Assembly (NCBI GenBank): GCA_965232165.1
Contig: CBDDOY010000001.1
Span: 1,798,001 to 1,862,000, forward strand
Reading direction: 5' to 3'
Source: UBA2779 sp965232165
GTDB lineage: Bacteria; Spirochaetota; Spirochaetia; DSM-2461
DNA length: 64,000 nt
This document shows, piece by piece, positions 19,335 to 27,314 of this stretch (position 1 is its first letter; each line of letters starts with the position of its first letter). The position numbers and the translations under genes are program-made. Below the pieces are notes generated by a model that worked only from the letters and a program-made list of their open reading frames with translations, ran no database searches and was not told where the DNA came from.

Positions 19335-20213
19335 ATGAACAGTTTATTGACAGATGCCGTAGTGACCTATCAGGAAACCGGTGAGGATTGGCCGGCCCTT
19401 TCGGAACGAATTAATCGATGTGTCTATGATTTCCCATTTAAGCATACCTCATGGGATCATGACCGCTGCTGTGATTTTTATATTGCATTCCTTCCGAAGA
19501 TACCGGGTTTGGTCAAGCGGTACAGGCCTATCAATTCCTTTGAAACATATCTTTACACCTGTCTCAAATGGTATATGAAAACATTCACCGAATACCTGGC
19601 CGCACAGGAGTACTACGACAATTGGGCGGTGAATGAGGGCAGAATGGCAATGGAGAATCTGGCAGAATATCATCCATCGCAGACAGAAGATGTTCCTCCT
19701 AAGCGACAAATCCTCGTAGAGAATTGTCCGTTCAAGACTGACGGCAGCGGCCGTTTAAAAAACAAGGTATTCAGAACGCGTATCCTTGCGGCCATTTTGG
19801 TGTATGCATCAGACATCGAAACCGCTAAGATTCCTGCACTGTCCGTGCTAACCGGTGTCGAACAATCCTGGTTGGAAAATGCCCTGGAAAAGGCAAGAAA
19901 TCAACTCTCTCAGAAAATAGAGCGAAGGAAAAAGCTAAGAGGCGTCCTTAACGAATGCTGGTATAACATGGAGTGGGTAAAGAAACGTATGTATTCAGAT
20001 AGCACTTGTGAACAAGGCATAGACAGGCGTTGGGAGAAGAAGTATGAGTATTGGAATAAAAGACATCTGATAGCCCGCAAAGCTCTATCTAGTCTTACAA
20101 TCAGGCTTTCACTGCACGAGGTGGGCCAAATCATGAGCCTGCCCGCCGGTACAGTGGCTTCAGGGCTCTATTTTCTTAGGAAGTACTGGACCGAACATAA
20201 CAGCAAAGGTTAG
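19335..20213 (+). CDS. Sigma-70-like RNA polymerase factor (atypical)
   Basis: 292 residues from ATG 19335; the in-frame ATG at 19320 lies before the GGAGGAGG ribosome site and is not used here. Residues 30-90 resemble sigma region 2 (FYIAFLPKIPGLVKRYRPINSFETYLYTCLKWYMKTF). The C-terminus ends in a region-4-like helix-turn-helix (LSLHEVGQIMSLPAGTVASGLYFLRKYW). The middle is divergent and no sigma family is an obvious match. Such proteins direct polymerase to special promoters or act as anti-sigma-like regulators. Expression appears to depend on sigma-54. Confidence 0.6.
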   Translation: MNSLLTDAVVTYQETGEDWPALSERINRCVYDFPFKHTSWDHDRCCDFYIAFLPKIPGLVKRYRPINSFETYLYTCLKWYMKTFTEYLAAQEYYDNWAVNEGRMAMENLAEYHPSQTEDVPPKRQILVENCPFKTDGSGRLKNKVFRTRILAAILVYASDIETAKIPALSVLTGVEQSWLENALEKARNQLSQKIERRKKLRGVLNECWYNMEWVKKRMYSDSTCEQGIDRRWEKKYEYWNKRHLIARKALSSLTIRLSLHEVGQIMSLPAGTVASGLYFLRKYWTEHNSKG

Positions 20214-20222
20214 TCTTTCTGT

Positions 20223-20834
20223 ATGAAAGTATTGCTTGCAACCGGTAACTCCCATAAGAAAGAGGAATTTAAACGGATATTTCAAGCGCATGAAATACTC
20301 ATGCCTACGGATATCGGCATCGATTTTGATATTGATGAAATAGGTTCAACCTTCCTTGAGAATTCACTTATCAAGGCCAGGGCCCTGTTCCAAACCGTGA
20401 GTGAGTTTCCAGTTCTTGCCGATGATTCGGGTTTGTCAATTCCCGCTTTTGGAGGAGCGCCCGGCATCTATTCGGCCCGTTATGGGAGTGAGCCGGCCGG
20501 GATGCCTTTGACTTCAACAGAGCGCAACACGCTTCTTCTTCAGGACATATCCCATCTGACAGGGGAGGAACGCTACGCCTTCTTCGTCTGCTGCCTAACT
20601 TTGATGATTGATGAGTACCGGGTTTTTACCTCCCAGGAAATATTTTCCGGTCTCATCGCCCACTCTCCCTGTGGAACAGGAGGTTTCGGATACGATCCCA
20701 TCTTCTATATCCCGGAAAAAGGCTGCAGTGTCGCCGAGTTGTCGGAAAAGGATAAGGATGTCCTGTCACACCGGGGGCGAGCCGGCAGGAGACTGCAGCG
20801 CATAATGGATAGTCTTGAAACAGATGGATTTTAG
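20223..20834 (+). CDS. rdgB: dITP/XTP pyrophosphatase
   Basis: 203 residues from ATG 20223, 9 bases after the sigma-like gene. Ham1/RdgB family: hydrolyses non-canonical purine triphosphates to monophosphates to keep them out of DNA and RNA. Signatures present are LATGNSHKKEEF, ENSLIKARAL, VLADDSGLSIPAFGGAPGIYSARY, GTGGFGYDPIFY and LSHRGRAGRRL. The order follows the family throughout and length is normal. Confidence 0.94.
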   Translation: MKVLLATGNSHKKEEFKRIFQAHEILMPTDIGIDFDIDEIGSTFLENSLIKARALFQTVSEFPVLADDSGLSIPAFGGAPGIYSARYGSEPAGMPLTSTERNTLLLQDISHLTGEERYAFFVCCLTLMIDEYRVFTSQEIFSGLIAHSPCGTGGFGYDPIFYIPEKGCSVAELSEKDKDVLSHRGRAGRRLQRIMDSLETDGF

Positions 20835-20880
20835 AAATTCGCCTTACCAAACACAATCATCCGGCGGCGGAAAATATCCC

Positions 20881-21387
20881 CTATTCGGTGCCCGCGCAGA
20901 AACTGCAGGAACTGCAGCCGTCGGTTGATTTCGCTTTGTGAAAGCATGGATTCTCCGAAGGGATTCTGCGGATTATAGACGGCAGGTTCCTGAGCCGATA
21001 CTGCCGAGGCATCCTAAGGTGGGGCCGAAGCATGAGAAACAGGAGCAGAGGAAGCAGCATGGATGCCAAACCGACGAAGAATGCCGATTCGTCACGGGTT
21101 AGTCCCAACCCTTCAGGCCGCGCCATATACGGGAAGAGTTTAACCCCGGCCATGTATCCAGTCAGGAACAGGGTTAGGGGAAGGAGAAACAGCCGTACTG
21201 CTAACAGAAAGGCACGTCCGGGAGGGATGAATATCTCTACAATGTCATCCTTCTGCAATCGGATATTGTGAGGATTGGCAACTTCATAAGCCCTTTTCTT
21301 GAGCTTTGCCGGGAAATCTTCCTCATTGAGCACGAGAGAACAGCCATCGGGTCCGACAGGATCGACTATTCTCACTAACCGTGTCAT
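20881..21387 (-). CDS. RseC/SoxR-reducing-type membrane protein
   Basis: 168 residues from ATG 21387 with AGGAGG upstream. The N-terminal strand domain (LQKDDIVEIFIPP) leads into two membrane helices (AFLLAVRLFLLPLTLFLTGYMAG and SAFFVGLASMLLPLLLFLMLR), the RseC layout. The C-terminal tail ends CSSCSFCAG, a cysteine cluster. In other bacteria RseC proteins act with Rnf-type electron transport and sigma-E control. Convergent with rdgB. No Rnf genes are in the window. Confidence 0.65.
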   Translation of the reverse strand: MTRLVRIVDPVGPDGCSLVLNEEDFPAKLKKRAYEVANPHNIRLQKDDIVEIFIPPGRAFLLAVRLFLLPLTLFLTGYMAGVKLFPYMARPEGLGLTRDESAFFVGLASMLLPLLLFLMLRPHLRMPRQYRLRNLPSIIRRIPSENPCFHKAKSTDGCSSCSFCAGTE

Positions 21388-21448
21388 CGAAACCTCCTTC
21401 CCTATAGTTTAGCGGCCATAGTGTGCTGTATACAACAAATTGCCAAAT

Positions 21449-21540
21449 AGGCGCAAGGGATTGCAGCGGAAATGCCGTCGGCTGCCTCCCCGGCGATTGA
21501 CAATGAGCAGGGAGGCAGGCTGCCAGATTAAGGCATTGGA
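21449..21540. repeat. Dispersed structured repeat, copy 2
   Basis: Starts AGGCGCAAGGGATTGCAGCG and continues GAAATGCCG. A variable hairpin (GCTGCCTCCC pairing with GGGAGGCAGGC) follows, then AAGGCATTGGA. Related copies lie at about 9697 and 25826. No ORF; the conserved arms and changing stem suggest a folded DNA or RNA element. Confidence 0.65.
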
Positions 21541-21555
21541 TATGATTTTTGAACT

Positions 21556-21912
21556 ATGAGTTCTGAGGCGCTGCTTTGCACTGTACACCTTCGCGCGGAG
21601 TTTCAGGACATCTTTAAGGAAGCATCGGCAAAGTTGAGCATGGACGGCAAAAGCCGGGCCATAGATAACGTGTATATGGAGCGGTTCTGGCGAACCATCA
21701 AGTATGAGGAGGTTTATCTAAAAGACTATGAAACCATGGAGGATGCCAAAAGAGAGATAGGAAAGTTCATCAGAAATTGCAATGAGCAGAGACCCCATTC
21801 ATCCATAAATGGTTTGACACCGGTTATGTTTTATGGTAACATAAAGCAACAACAGGATGAGCAGGAGTTAAAGCCTGTATATCCATCAAAAACGGACAGC
21901 GTTGCTGTCTAG
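21556..21912 (+). pseudogene. IS3-family transposase OrfB, C-terminal fragment
   Basis: From about 21598 the frame matches the end of an IS3-type DDE integrase domain: EFQDIFKEASAKLSMDGKSRAIDN, YMERFWRTIKYEEVYLKDYET and NEQRPHSSINGLTPVMFY. The N-terminal catalytic Asp residues and OrfA are absent. The first codons (to about residue 14) are unrelated. A remnant of an old insertion; its 3' end is included in the 204-bp tandem duplication. Confidence 0.85.
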
Positions 21913-22248
21913 CATTTGGGGTCCACCTCAAAGAGCACCAACACTAAAAGAAAGGTGTGTGTCTCATTCATAGTATGATTTATCTTTTCCTTTTAAACCC
22001 AACGGATTGCGTAAGCTGCCCGCCGACTTGCCAAACACAACCCAATAAAGCAACAACAGGATGAGCAGGAGTTAAAGCCTGTATATCCATCAAAAACGGA
22101 CAGCGTTGCTGTCTAGCATTTGGGGTCCACCTCAAAGAGCACCAACACTAAAAGAAAGGTGTGTGTCTCATTCATAGTATGATTTATCTTTTCCTTTTAA
22201 ACCCAACGGATTGCGTAAGCTGCCCGCCGACTTGCCAAACACAACCCA
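21841..22248. repeat. Perfect 204-bp tandem duplication
   Basis: 21841-22044 is repeated immediately as 22045-22248, apparently without mismatch. The unit starts ATAAAGCAACAACAGG, includes the end of the IS3 fragment and the stop codon, and finishes in the R''/L''-side half of the attC-like site (AACCCAACGGATTGCGTAAG to AACACAACCCA). Identity implies a recent event. Confidence 0.9.
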
Positions 22249-22328
22249 ATTTTACCCGAAATAGAAACACCAAAAGTCGCGCCGAATCCCCAGAGCCGAA
22301 GGCGGGTCAGCTTAACGCGGGGTTGGGC
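22201..22328 (-). other. attC-like recombination site (integron cassette end)
   Basis: Read on the minus strand, it opens with GCCCAAC (22328-22322, fits RYYYAAC) and closes with GTTGGGT (22207-22201; R' consensus GTTRRRY). Inside, CGCGTTAAGCTGACCCGCC pairs with GGCGGGCAGCTTACGC. Two unpaired bases (T and A) on one arm are the extrahelical bases expected of attC. Length 128 bp is within the known range. It lies directly after the 3' end of the TraX-like gene, as an attC should. Confidence 0.75.
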
Positions 22329-22334
22329 GGTTTT

Positions 22335-23072
22335 TTAGAATTTATGCAATCCAATTGCATAGCCTATGAAATATAGAATCCAAATATGCAAGGGGTAAAA
22401 GGCGTAGAATAAGTATTTCAGACTATATCGCCCACGTTCACCATTGTAAAGGATAATAAACGGCAAGGCGGCAATCATCATCCACTGGAACTCGAAGGTC
22501 CAGAAATATTCATGATTGGTAAGACCCCACAAGAGAAATAGCACACTTAAACCTGCATAGGCAACATACAAAGCAGGTTTTTTGTTGTAGAAGAAGTAAA
22601 AGACAAGGAACATGGCAAGCCCATTATAAGACGCACTTGTCAAAAGGCTGGCAAATGCAAAAAAACCTGCCAAAGCGAATCCGCCCCATTTCTTGATTCC
22701 AATTTGTGAGCGTCCCCATTCAAAAGCGGCAATTATACTTACGCCAACTGCAATGGATAAAAATATGTTCTGCGCTACTTGAAAAAAGCGTTCAGGTTGA
22801 TAAGCAGTCTGAACAATTCGGCTAATGATGAAATTCCCAACCTGCATGATTAACGCCCATACATATAATCGGGTGATATAACGGCGGCGGTTGCTGGTTT
22901 TGAAATAACTTTCCACTGCAAGAAAAAAGAAAATAGGGGCAACGATGCGTCCTGCATATTCGAGATAAAGCGGAAAACGGTTTGGCAATAATTCACCCAA
23001 GTAACTGCCAAAATGTTCGCCGAACATCAGGGCAAGAGCAATTATTTTGAGTTGAAAACCATTGAATTTCAA
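22335..23072 (-). CDS. TraX-like membrane protein (integron cassette ORF)
   Basis: 245 residues with at least seven hydrophobic helices. MKFNGFQLKIIALALMFGEHFG and the PLYLEYAGRIVAPIFFFLAVESYFKTSNRRRY stretch match the TraX/acyltransferase-like membrane family; TraX acetylates F-pilin in plasmids, but chromosomal members have unknown substrates. AAGGAGAG lies upstream; the start follows about 33 bp after a GTTGGGC core. With attC at its 3' end and this core at its 5' end, the gene forms a single-ORF cassette (about 22202-23112). The start codon is TTG at 23072. Confidence 0.7.
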   Translation of the reverse strand: MKFNGFQLKIIALALMFGEHFGSYLGELLPNRFPLYLEYAGRIVAPIFFFLAVESYFKTSNRRRYITRLYVWALIMQVGNFIISRIVQTAYQPERFFQVAQNIFLSIAVGVSIIAAFEWGRSQIGIKKWGGFALAGFFAFASLLTSASYNGLAMFLVFYFFYNKKPALYVAYAGLSVLFLLWGLTNHEYFWTFEFQWMMIAALPFIILYNGERGRYSLKYLFYAFYPLHIWILYFIGYAIGLHKF

Positions 23073-23105
23073 AATATCTCTCCTTGATTATTTTATGAGC
23101 CAGCC

Positions 23106-23112
23106 GCCCAAC
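23106..23112 (-). other. Cassette junction core site (attI or attC core)
   Basis: GTTGGGC on the minus strand, 34 bp upstream of the TraX-like gene, is the G/TTRRRY recombination core expected at the start of a cassette. The sequence upstream (about 60 bp to the IS1634 element) does not fold as an attC, so this may be the attI junction. It shares AAACCATATA with sequence next to the integrase stop (25376-25405). Confidence 0.55.
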
Positions 23113-23172
23113 TATGTTTATATGGTTTCTTTATAACACCTTTAGGTTGCGATATCGCAATATAAACCTCAT

Positions 23173-25303
23173 CCCAAGTTCACCACTAAAAAACGTAATT
23201 CCTTATAATAAATGGAGTTACTATTTTTTATTTACACTACGGATTTGGTGAGTCGTCATCCGACGGTTCAACGCCTTTCCCGACAACCCAAGCATCGCAT
23301 AAATCTTCTGATGTTCTAGTTCCTGTCGGGAGTCGAGTCTCACTTCATTATTCATCAGCACTCCCTCTTCAGTCTTGGAAATGTACTCTATGGTTATCCT
23401 CTGGTGGGTAGAAAGAACTTCTTTTATGGTCTTCCAACTCCGTGTATCTCCCCCTTTTCGTAATTTATATTCAGTCGCATGCATCAGGTGATACGCAAGG
23501 ACCGATATAAACATATGCGACTGAACTCTCTTCTCCAGTTGGTGAAAGTTAGGCCGAAAGCCAAGATGAGACTTCATGTCTCTAAATGAGTTTTCAATAC
23601 GGCCAAGCATTTTGTAGAGCTCCCAAATATTTTTGTCATCCAAATCTTTTCGATTGGTTCTAAGGGTATAAGTTCCTTCACTGTTTCCTGTCTGAGTTTT
23701 CTTCTCCCATTTAATGTCAATCGCATTCAACTTTCCTGTCCGCTTGGCAGGCTCCCCAGGAATAACTGATATTTCATAAAGTTTTGCAGCCTTTGGATAT
23801 TTTTCCTTAAGCCTGCCAATGCTCTGAAGAACCGAAGAATACAGTTTCATGCGGTTTTTCTTGTTTAATCCGTCACGAAGATATTGAAGTCTTTCAAGGA
23901 GGACGGTTTCGGTACGCATAGCCATGGCCTCTTCTTTAAGACGTTTGTGCTCGCTCTTTACCAGAACCCAATGCTCATCCGAGATTGTTTTTCCGAATAC
24001 TTCAATCTTGGCACCTGTTTTCTTGTCCTCCATGACCAGATTCATCTCTTGCGATGGCTCAAGCTCCAAAGGACTTTTCCCTCTGTGAACCACAAGGTAG
24101 GTACATTTTCGCTTTTTAAGCCATTCGATATTCTCTTTTGTGGCAATCCCGGCATCCATTACGACAGTTGCCCCGACTTTTAGGCCCGCGTTGGCTTCCA
24201 AATCTAAAATCGTGGCCTGAAAAGTCTTGGATTCGCACTGGTTCCCCGGATGGAACTTGCTATACTTGGGAAATCCATCCGCATCGACAACCAACCCCAG
24301 GGTAGCCAATTTGCAGTCACTGCGCTTTTCTTTCGAGCGACCATAAGATGCCTTTGGGTTCTTTTTGCACTGACCCTCAAAGTAGGTGTTCGTTAAATCG
24401 TAAAGTACAATGCTTTCGTCGAGGGAGAATAAATCTTGTTCTTTACAAGCCAAATGCTTCTCCAGCTCGTCCTTACAGCGGTAGAGAACATCGGCAGCCC
24501 TGTAGTACGCATTCAGGGAGGACGAATGGGGTAAGCCGCACAGCTCAAAAAGAGCAGAATGTTTTTCCGCCCACTGCCTGGTAAATCGCTCGCTGGCTGG
24601 TTTGATCATTCTACCGACGATTAGAGCTTCAAGTAAGGGGATCGTTCCCTTAGGCACACCGCATTTCCTTAGAACTCTGTCCATTTCCAACTCTTTCCAT
24701 TGCTGATGACAGACGTACTCAGGGCCTAGGCTTCTGACTTTCTTTGTTTCAAGGCTGTTAACATCGACCGCTACAAAATTGGCTTGCGCTTGAGCTTTTA
24801 GTTGTGCGTCTTTTGCCCGCTTGGTGAAAATGCGGTCTGATACCTGCTGTGCGATTTTCTCAATGTCTTCATCCAAGTCGAATAATTCTCTGTTTCCTGA
24901 AAGAATATTTTCAATTCTTCTTGCCAGAGCTTTGTATTGAGAAGAATCAATATCCAGTTTCCCAAGGTTGAGAATAATCCGCTGTCGGGGGCCTTTATCA
25001 GTGCGGATATTTTCTACAAGATTGAGGTAGGTGTACTGTTTTTTCGTTTTACCGTTGGCAACTTTTATTGATCTTATATACATACCACTAAGATACACCA
25101 CAGCCACAAAAGAGGCAAGCGAAAAATAAAGTGTTAGGCACTACATTTTGATTTGAGGTGATTTGAGGTCCCCAAAAAGCGGAATCCCTAAATATTCTAT
25201 GGTATTTATGAGGTTTTGGGAAATATTTAAGCCTTTTTTTGAAGTAATTCGTTTTCTTGGTCGTTAAAAAAATATTTAGCAGGTGTATTTTGGTGAACTT
25301 GGG
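23173..25303 (-). mobile_element. IS1634-family insertion sequence
   Basis: Ends are inverted: CCCAAGTTCACCA at 23173-23185 and its complement TGGTGAACTTGGG at 25291-25303. TCAT flanks both sides as a short target duplication. The single transposase gene is intact. It is inserted between the integron cassette and the integrase remnant. Confidence 0.8.
23221..25083 (-). CDS. IS1634-family transposase
   Basis: 620 residues from ATG 25083; the upstream eight codons in frame are dispensable because the family starts MYIRxIKV. DDE transposase: first acidic region LYDLTNTYFEG, second VVMDAGIATKENIEWLKK, and the late IENSFRDMKSHLGFRPNFH carrying the Glu. No interruption, so probably active. Confidence 0.9.
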   Translation of the reverse strand: MYIRSIKVANGKTKKQYTYLNLVENIRTDKGPRQRIILNLGKLDIDSSQYKALARRIENILSGNRELFDLDEDIEKIAQQVSDRIFTKRAKDAQLKAQAQANFVAVDVNSLETKKVRSLGPEYVCHQQWKELEMDRVLRKCGVPKGTIPLLEALIVGRMIKPASERFTRQWAEKHSALFELCGLPHSSSLNAYYRAADVLYRCKDELEKHLACKEQDLFSLDESIVLYDLTNTYFEGQCKKNPKASYGRSKEKRSDCKLATLGLVVDADGFPKYSKFHPGNQCESKTFQATILDLEANAGLKVGATVVMDAGIATKENIEWLKKRKCTYLVVHRGKSPLELEPSQEMNLVMEDKKTGAKIEVFGKTISDEHWVLVKSEHKRLKEEAMAMRTETVLLERLQYLRDGLNKKNRMKLYSSVLQSIGRLKEKYPKAAKLYEISVIPGEPAKRTGKLNAIDIKWEKKTQTGNSEGTYTLRTNRKDLDDKNIWELYKMLGRIENSFRDMKSHLGFRPNFHQLEKRVQSHMFISVLAYHLMHATEYKLRKGGDTRSWKTIKEVLSTHQRITIEYISKTEEGVLMNNEVRLDSRQELEHQKIYAMLGLSGKALNRRMTTHQIRSVNKK

Positions 25304-25411
25304 TCATGTGGCACTTGCACGCAAATCCCGCATTAGTAAGTATGGAGGCTGATTTCTGCACGGGTCGCGGGGGAATATATGGTTTCTATATAATACACCT
25401 TCATCTCTCCT

Positions 25412-25703
25412 CTACAAATCATCCACGGGACTCTTGACTCCCTTGCCGCCCCGGTTGAGGACATGGGTGTAAATCATGGCGGTCTTCACGTCCTTGTGGC
25501 CGAGAAGTTCCTGCATCGTCCTGATGTCGTATCCAGTTTCCAAGAGCTGCGTGGCGAACGAATGTCGAAAGGTGCGGCATGTGGCGCGCTTGGCCAAACC
25601 TGCCTTTCTCACAGCGCTGTTCACCGCCTTCTGGATGATCGATTCGTGAACATGATGCCATCCTTCTTCGCCTGTTTTTTCGTTCTTCCAATCTCCCTTT
25701 CAA
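25412..25703 (-). pseudogene. Integron integrase (IntI), C-terminal remnant
   Basis: The frame WHHVHESIIQKAVNSAVRKAGLAKRA (in two steps: WHHVHES, then IIQKAVNSAVRKAG) followed by FRHSFATQLLETGYDIRTMQ, ELLGHKDVKTAMIYTHV and LNRGGKGVKSP is the end of an integron integrase, including the HHxxES-type IntI patch and the nucleophilic Tyr in MIYTHV. A TGA and unrelated sequence cut it off near 25700; the N-terminal two thirds are gone. The box II His (usually HTFRH) is Arg here (RTFRH), so even the remnant is catalytically altered. Same orientation as the TraX-like cassette. Confidence 0.85.
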
Positions 25704-25825
25704 ACACGTCCACTCGTACGGCGAGTAAAATACAACAAGTTCTGCGGGCTAGTCAAGTCCTTTTTTATGTACACCTGTACACCTTCGCACGCTGCTTTGC
25801 ACAGTAAATTTCCAGTTGACTTTAG

Positions 25826-25942
25826 GCGCAAGGGATTGCAGCGGAAATGCCGCCGGCTGCCCCGGCGATTGGCAATGAGCCGGGAGGGGGCAGCCATCTC
25901 AAGGCATTGGAGCGGAAAGCCCGACCCGAAGGGTTGCGCCCA
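25826..25942. repeat. Dispersed structured repeat, copy 3 (most complete)
   Basis: GGCGCAAGGGATTGCAGCGG at the left and GGGTTGCGCC at the right can close as a 7-bp stem. Between them lie AAATGCC/GGCATT, a GGCTGCCCC/GGGGCAGCC hairpin and a second GGAGCGGAAAGCCCG segment. It sits between the integrase remnant and the pseudouridine synthase gene. Confidence 0.7.
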
Positions 25943-26014
25943 AATATTGATTCTTGAATTGACGAAACACAGGGCTCTGATTATAAGGGCTCCCGTCAAA
26001 GATCATGGGTCCGG

Positions 26015-26938
26015 TCATTTTTCTATGTCCAGCCCCAGGGTTTCGGCGGTTTGAAAGAATCTAAGAGGGATATCCGATGCAAAACGCCGCTTCACATTCG
26101 ATGGAAGAGTCAGGGAGAGTTTCCAGGCATGGAGCATCAATGAGGCATCCGGAAGAAGGGAGTCTGCCCTGCCATAGATGGGGTCTCCAAGGACAGGAGT
26201 ATTCATAGACTTGAGATGCACCCGGATTTGATGGGTTCTCCCTGTCAAAATTCTCACCTTGATCAAACTGTAATCACCACATCGGGACAATACACGGTAG
26301 TATGTATGGGCTTCCTTGGCATTCCGAGTGCCGACCTTGAATCTCTTCCTGTTGCGTGGATCGCGGCCGATGGGCCGTGTGATCTCTCCTTCACTGGTCG
26401 GCAGTTTCCCTCGAATGATGGCAAGATAGACTTTCTTTACCCGCCTTTGGCGAAATTCCTCGGCGAGAAAATCCAATGCAGGCTGATGTTTTGCTATGAT
26501 GATGAGGCCGGAGGTATCCTTATCCAGCCGGTGCACTATGCCTGGACGAATACACTCGCCATCAAATCGGGATTCCAGCCCAGCATACCGGTGCAGCAAT
26601 CCCTGGAGGAGTGTGCCATTCATGTGCCCTATGGCCGGATGTACGACTATGCCCTGAGGTTTGTCGATAACGGCACAGTCTTCATTTTCATAGAGGATGT
26701 TGAGATTCATACTTTCGGGGAGAATGCGGCTTGGCGGTAAATCTTCCCATTCTAGGTGCAGCATTTCGCCGTCCTGAAGCCGCCGTGAAAGTTTCAACAA
26801 CGTTCCATGGCCGTCGCTGGCCACGACAGAATGGCGGCTAATCTGACTCCTGGAGAAGAGTCCGAGGGTGGCGATGTACTGATCGAGGCGTATCGTTTCT
26901 CCTTCAGGGAGTCGGATGCGGAAGCGGGCGCTTTTCAT
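26015..26938 (-). CDS. rluD: RluA/RluD-type pseudouridine synthase
   Basis: 307 residues from ATG 26938. An N-terminal S4-like RNA-binding part (IRLDQYIATLGLFSRSQISRH) precedes the catalytic domain: YENEDCAVIDKPQGIVVHP, the HRLDKDTSGL motif with the catalytic Asp, and the late RTHQIRVHLKSMNTPVLGDPIYG. It isomerises specific uridines in rRNA or tRNA; large-subunit rRNA is the likely target. The start overlaps the upstream small membrane-protein gene by 35 bases. Confidence 0.9.
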   Translation of the reverse strand: MKSARFRIRLPEGETIRLDQYIATLGLFSRSQISRHSVVASDGHGTLLKLSRRLQDGEMLHLEWEDLPPSRILPESMNLNILYENEDCAVIDKPQGIVVHPAIGHMNGTLLQGLLHRYAGLESRFDGECIRPGIVHRLDKDTSGLIIIAKHQPALDFLAEEFRQRRVKKVYLAIIRGKLPTSEGEITRPIGRDPRNRKRFKVGTRNAKEAHTYYRVLSRCGDYSLIKVRILTGRTHQIRVHLKSMNTPVLGDPIYGRADSLLPDASLMLHAWKLSLTLPSNVKRRFASDIPLRFFQTAETLGLDIEK

Positions 26939-27314
26939 GGCTGTCTGAGGAATTCCGTTTCGATAGAGTGATGATGAGGTCGGCAATCGCGACGAGTACT
27001 GAGGCTATGCCGGCGGCACCGATGATGATTGTAAGGTCTTGTTCTCCTCGCTGAGACCCCAATTCGAACTCCGGATCCCCATTGTTTATGGCCGAAAGGG
27101 TGATATCATAGACGAGTGAAGAGAGAAAATAGGTTAGCGGAAAGGAGCCGAACGCTATAACCTCAAATCTTCTCACATCCTGTGCCCACAATGGGAATTC
27201 CTCCGGTTCGTATTCCTCCGGTGTAATGGGGGCCTCAGGCGGTTTTACCTGGCCGGGGAGGGGCAGCAATCCGACGGCGGTGCATAAAAGAATCGGCAAG
27301 AGAATGCGTTTCAA
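26904..27314 (-). CDS. Small membrane protein, unknown function
   Basis: 136 residues with a signal peptide (MKRILLPILLCTAVGLLPLPGQ), a Pro/Glu-rich stretch (PITPEEYEPEEFPLWAQDV) and two hydrophobic segments (FEVIAFGSFPLTYFLSSLVYD; LTIIIGAAGIASVLVAIADLIITL). ATG 27314 overlaps the yggS stop by 4 bases. No named family recognised; the position between yggS and a pseudouridine synthase suggests a conserved spirochaete operon. Confidence 0.65.
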   Translation of the reverse strand: MKRILLPILLCTAVGLLPLPGQVKPPEAPITPEEYEPEEFPLWAQDVRRFEVIAFGSFPLTYFLSSLVYDITLSAINNGDPEFELGSQRGEQDLTIIIGAAGIASVLVAIADLIITLSKRNSSDSHEKRPLPHPTP

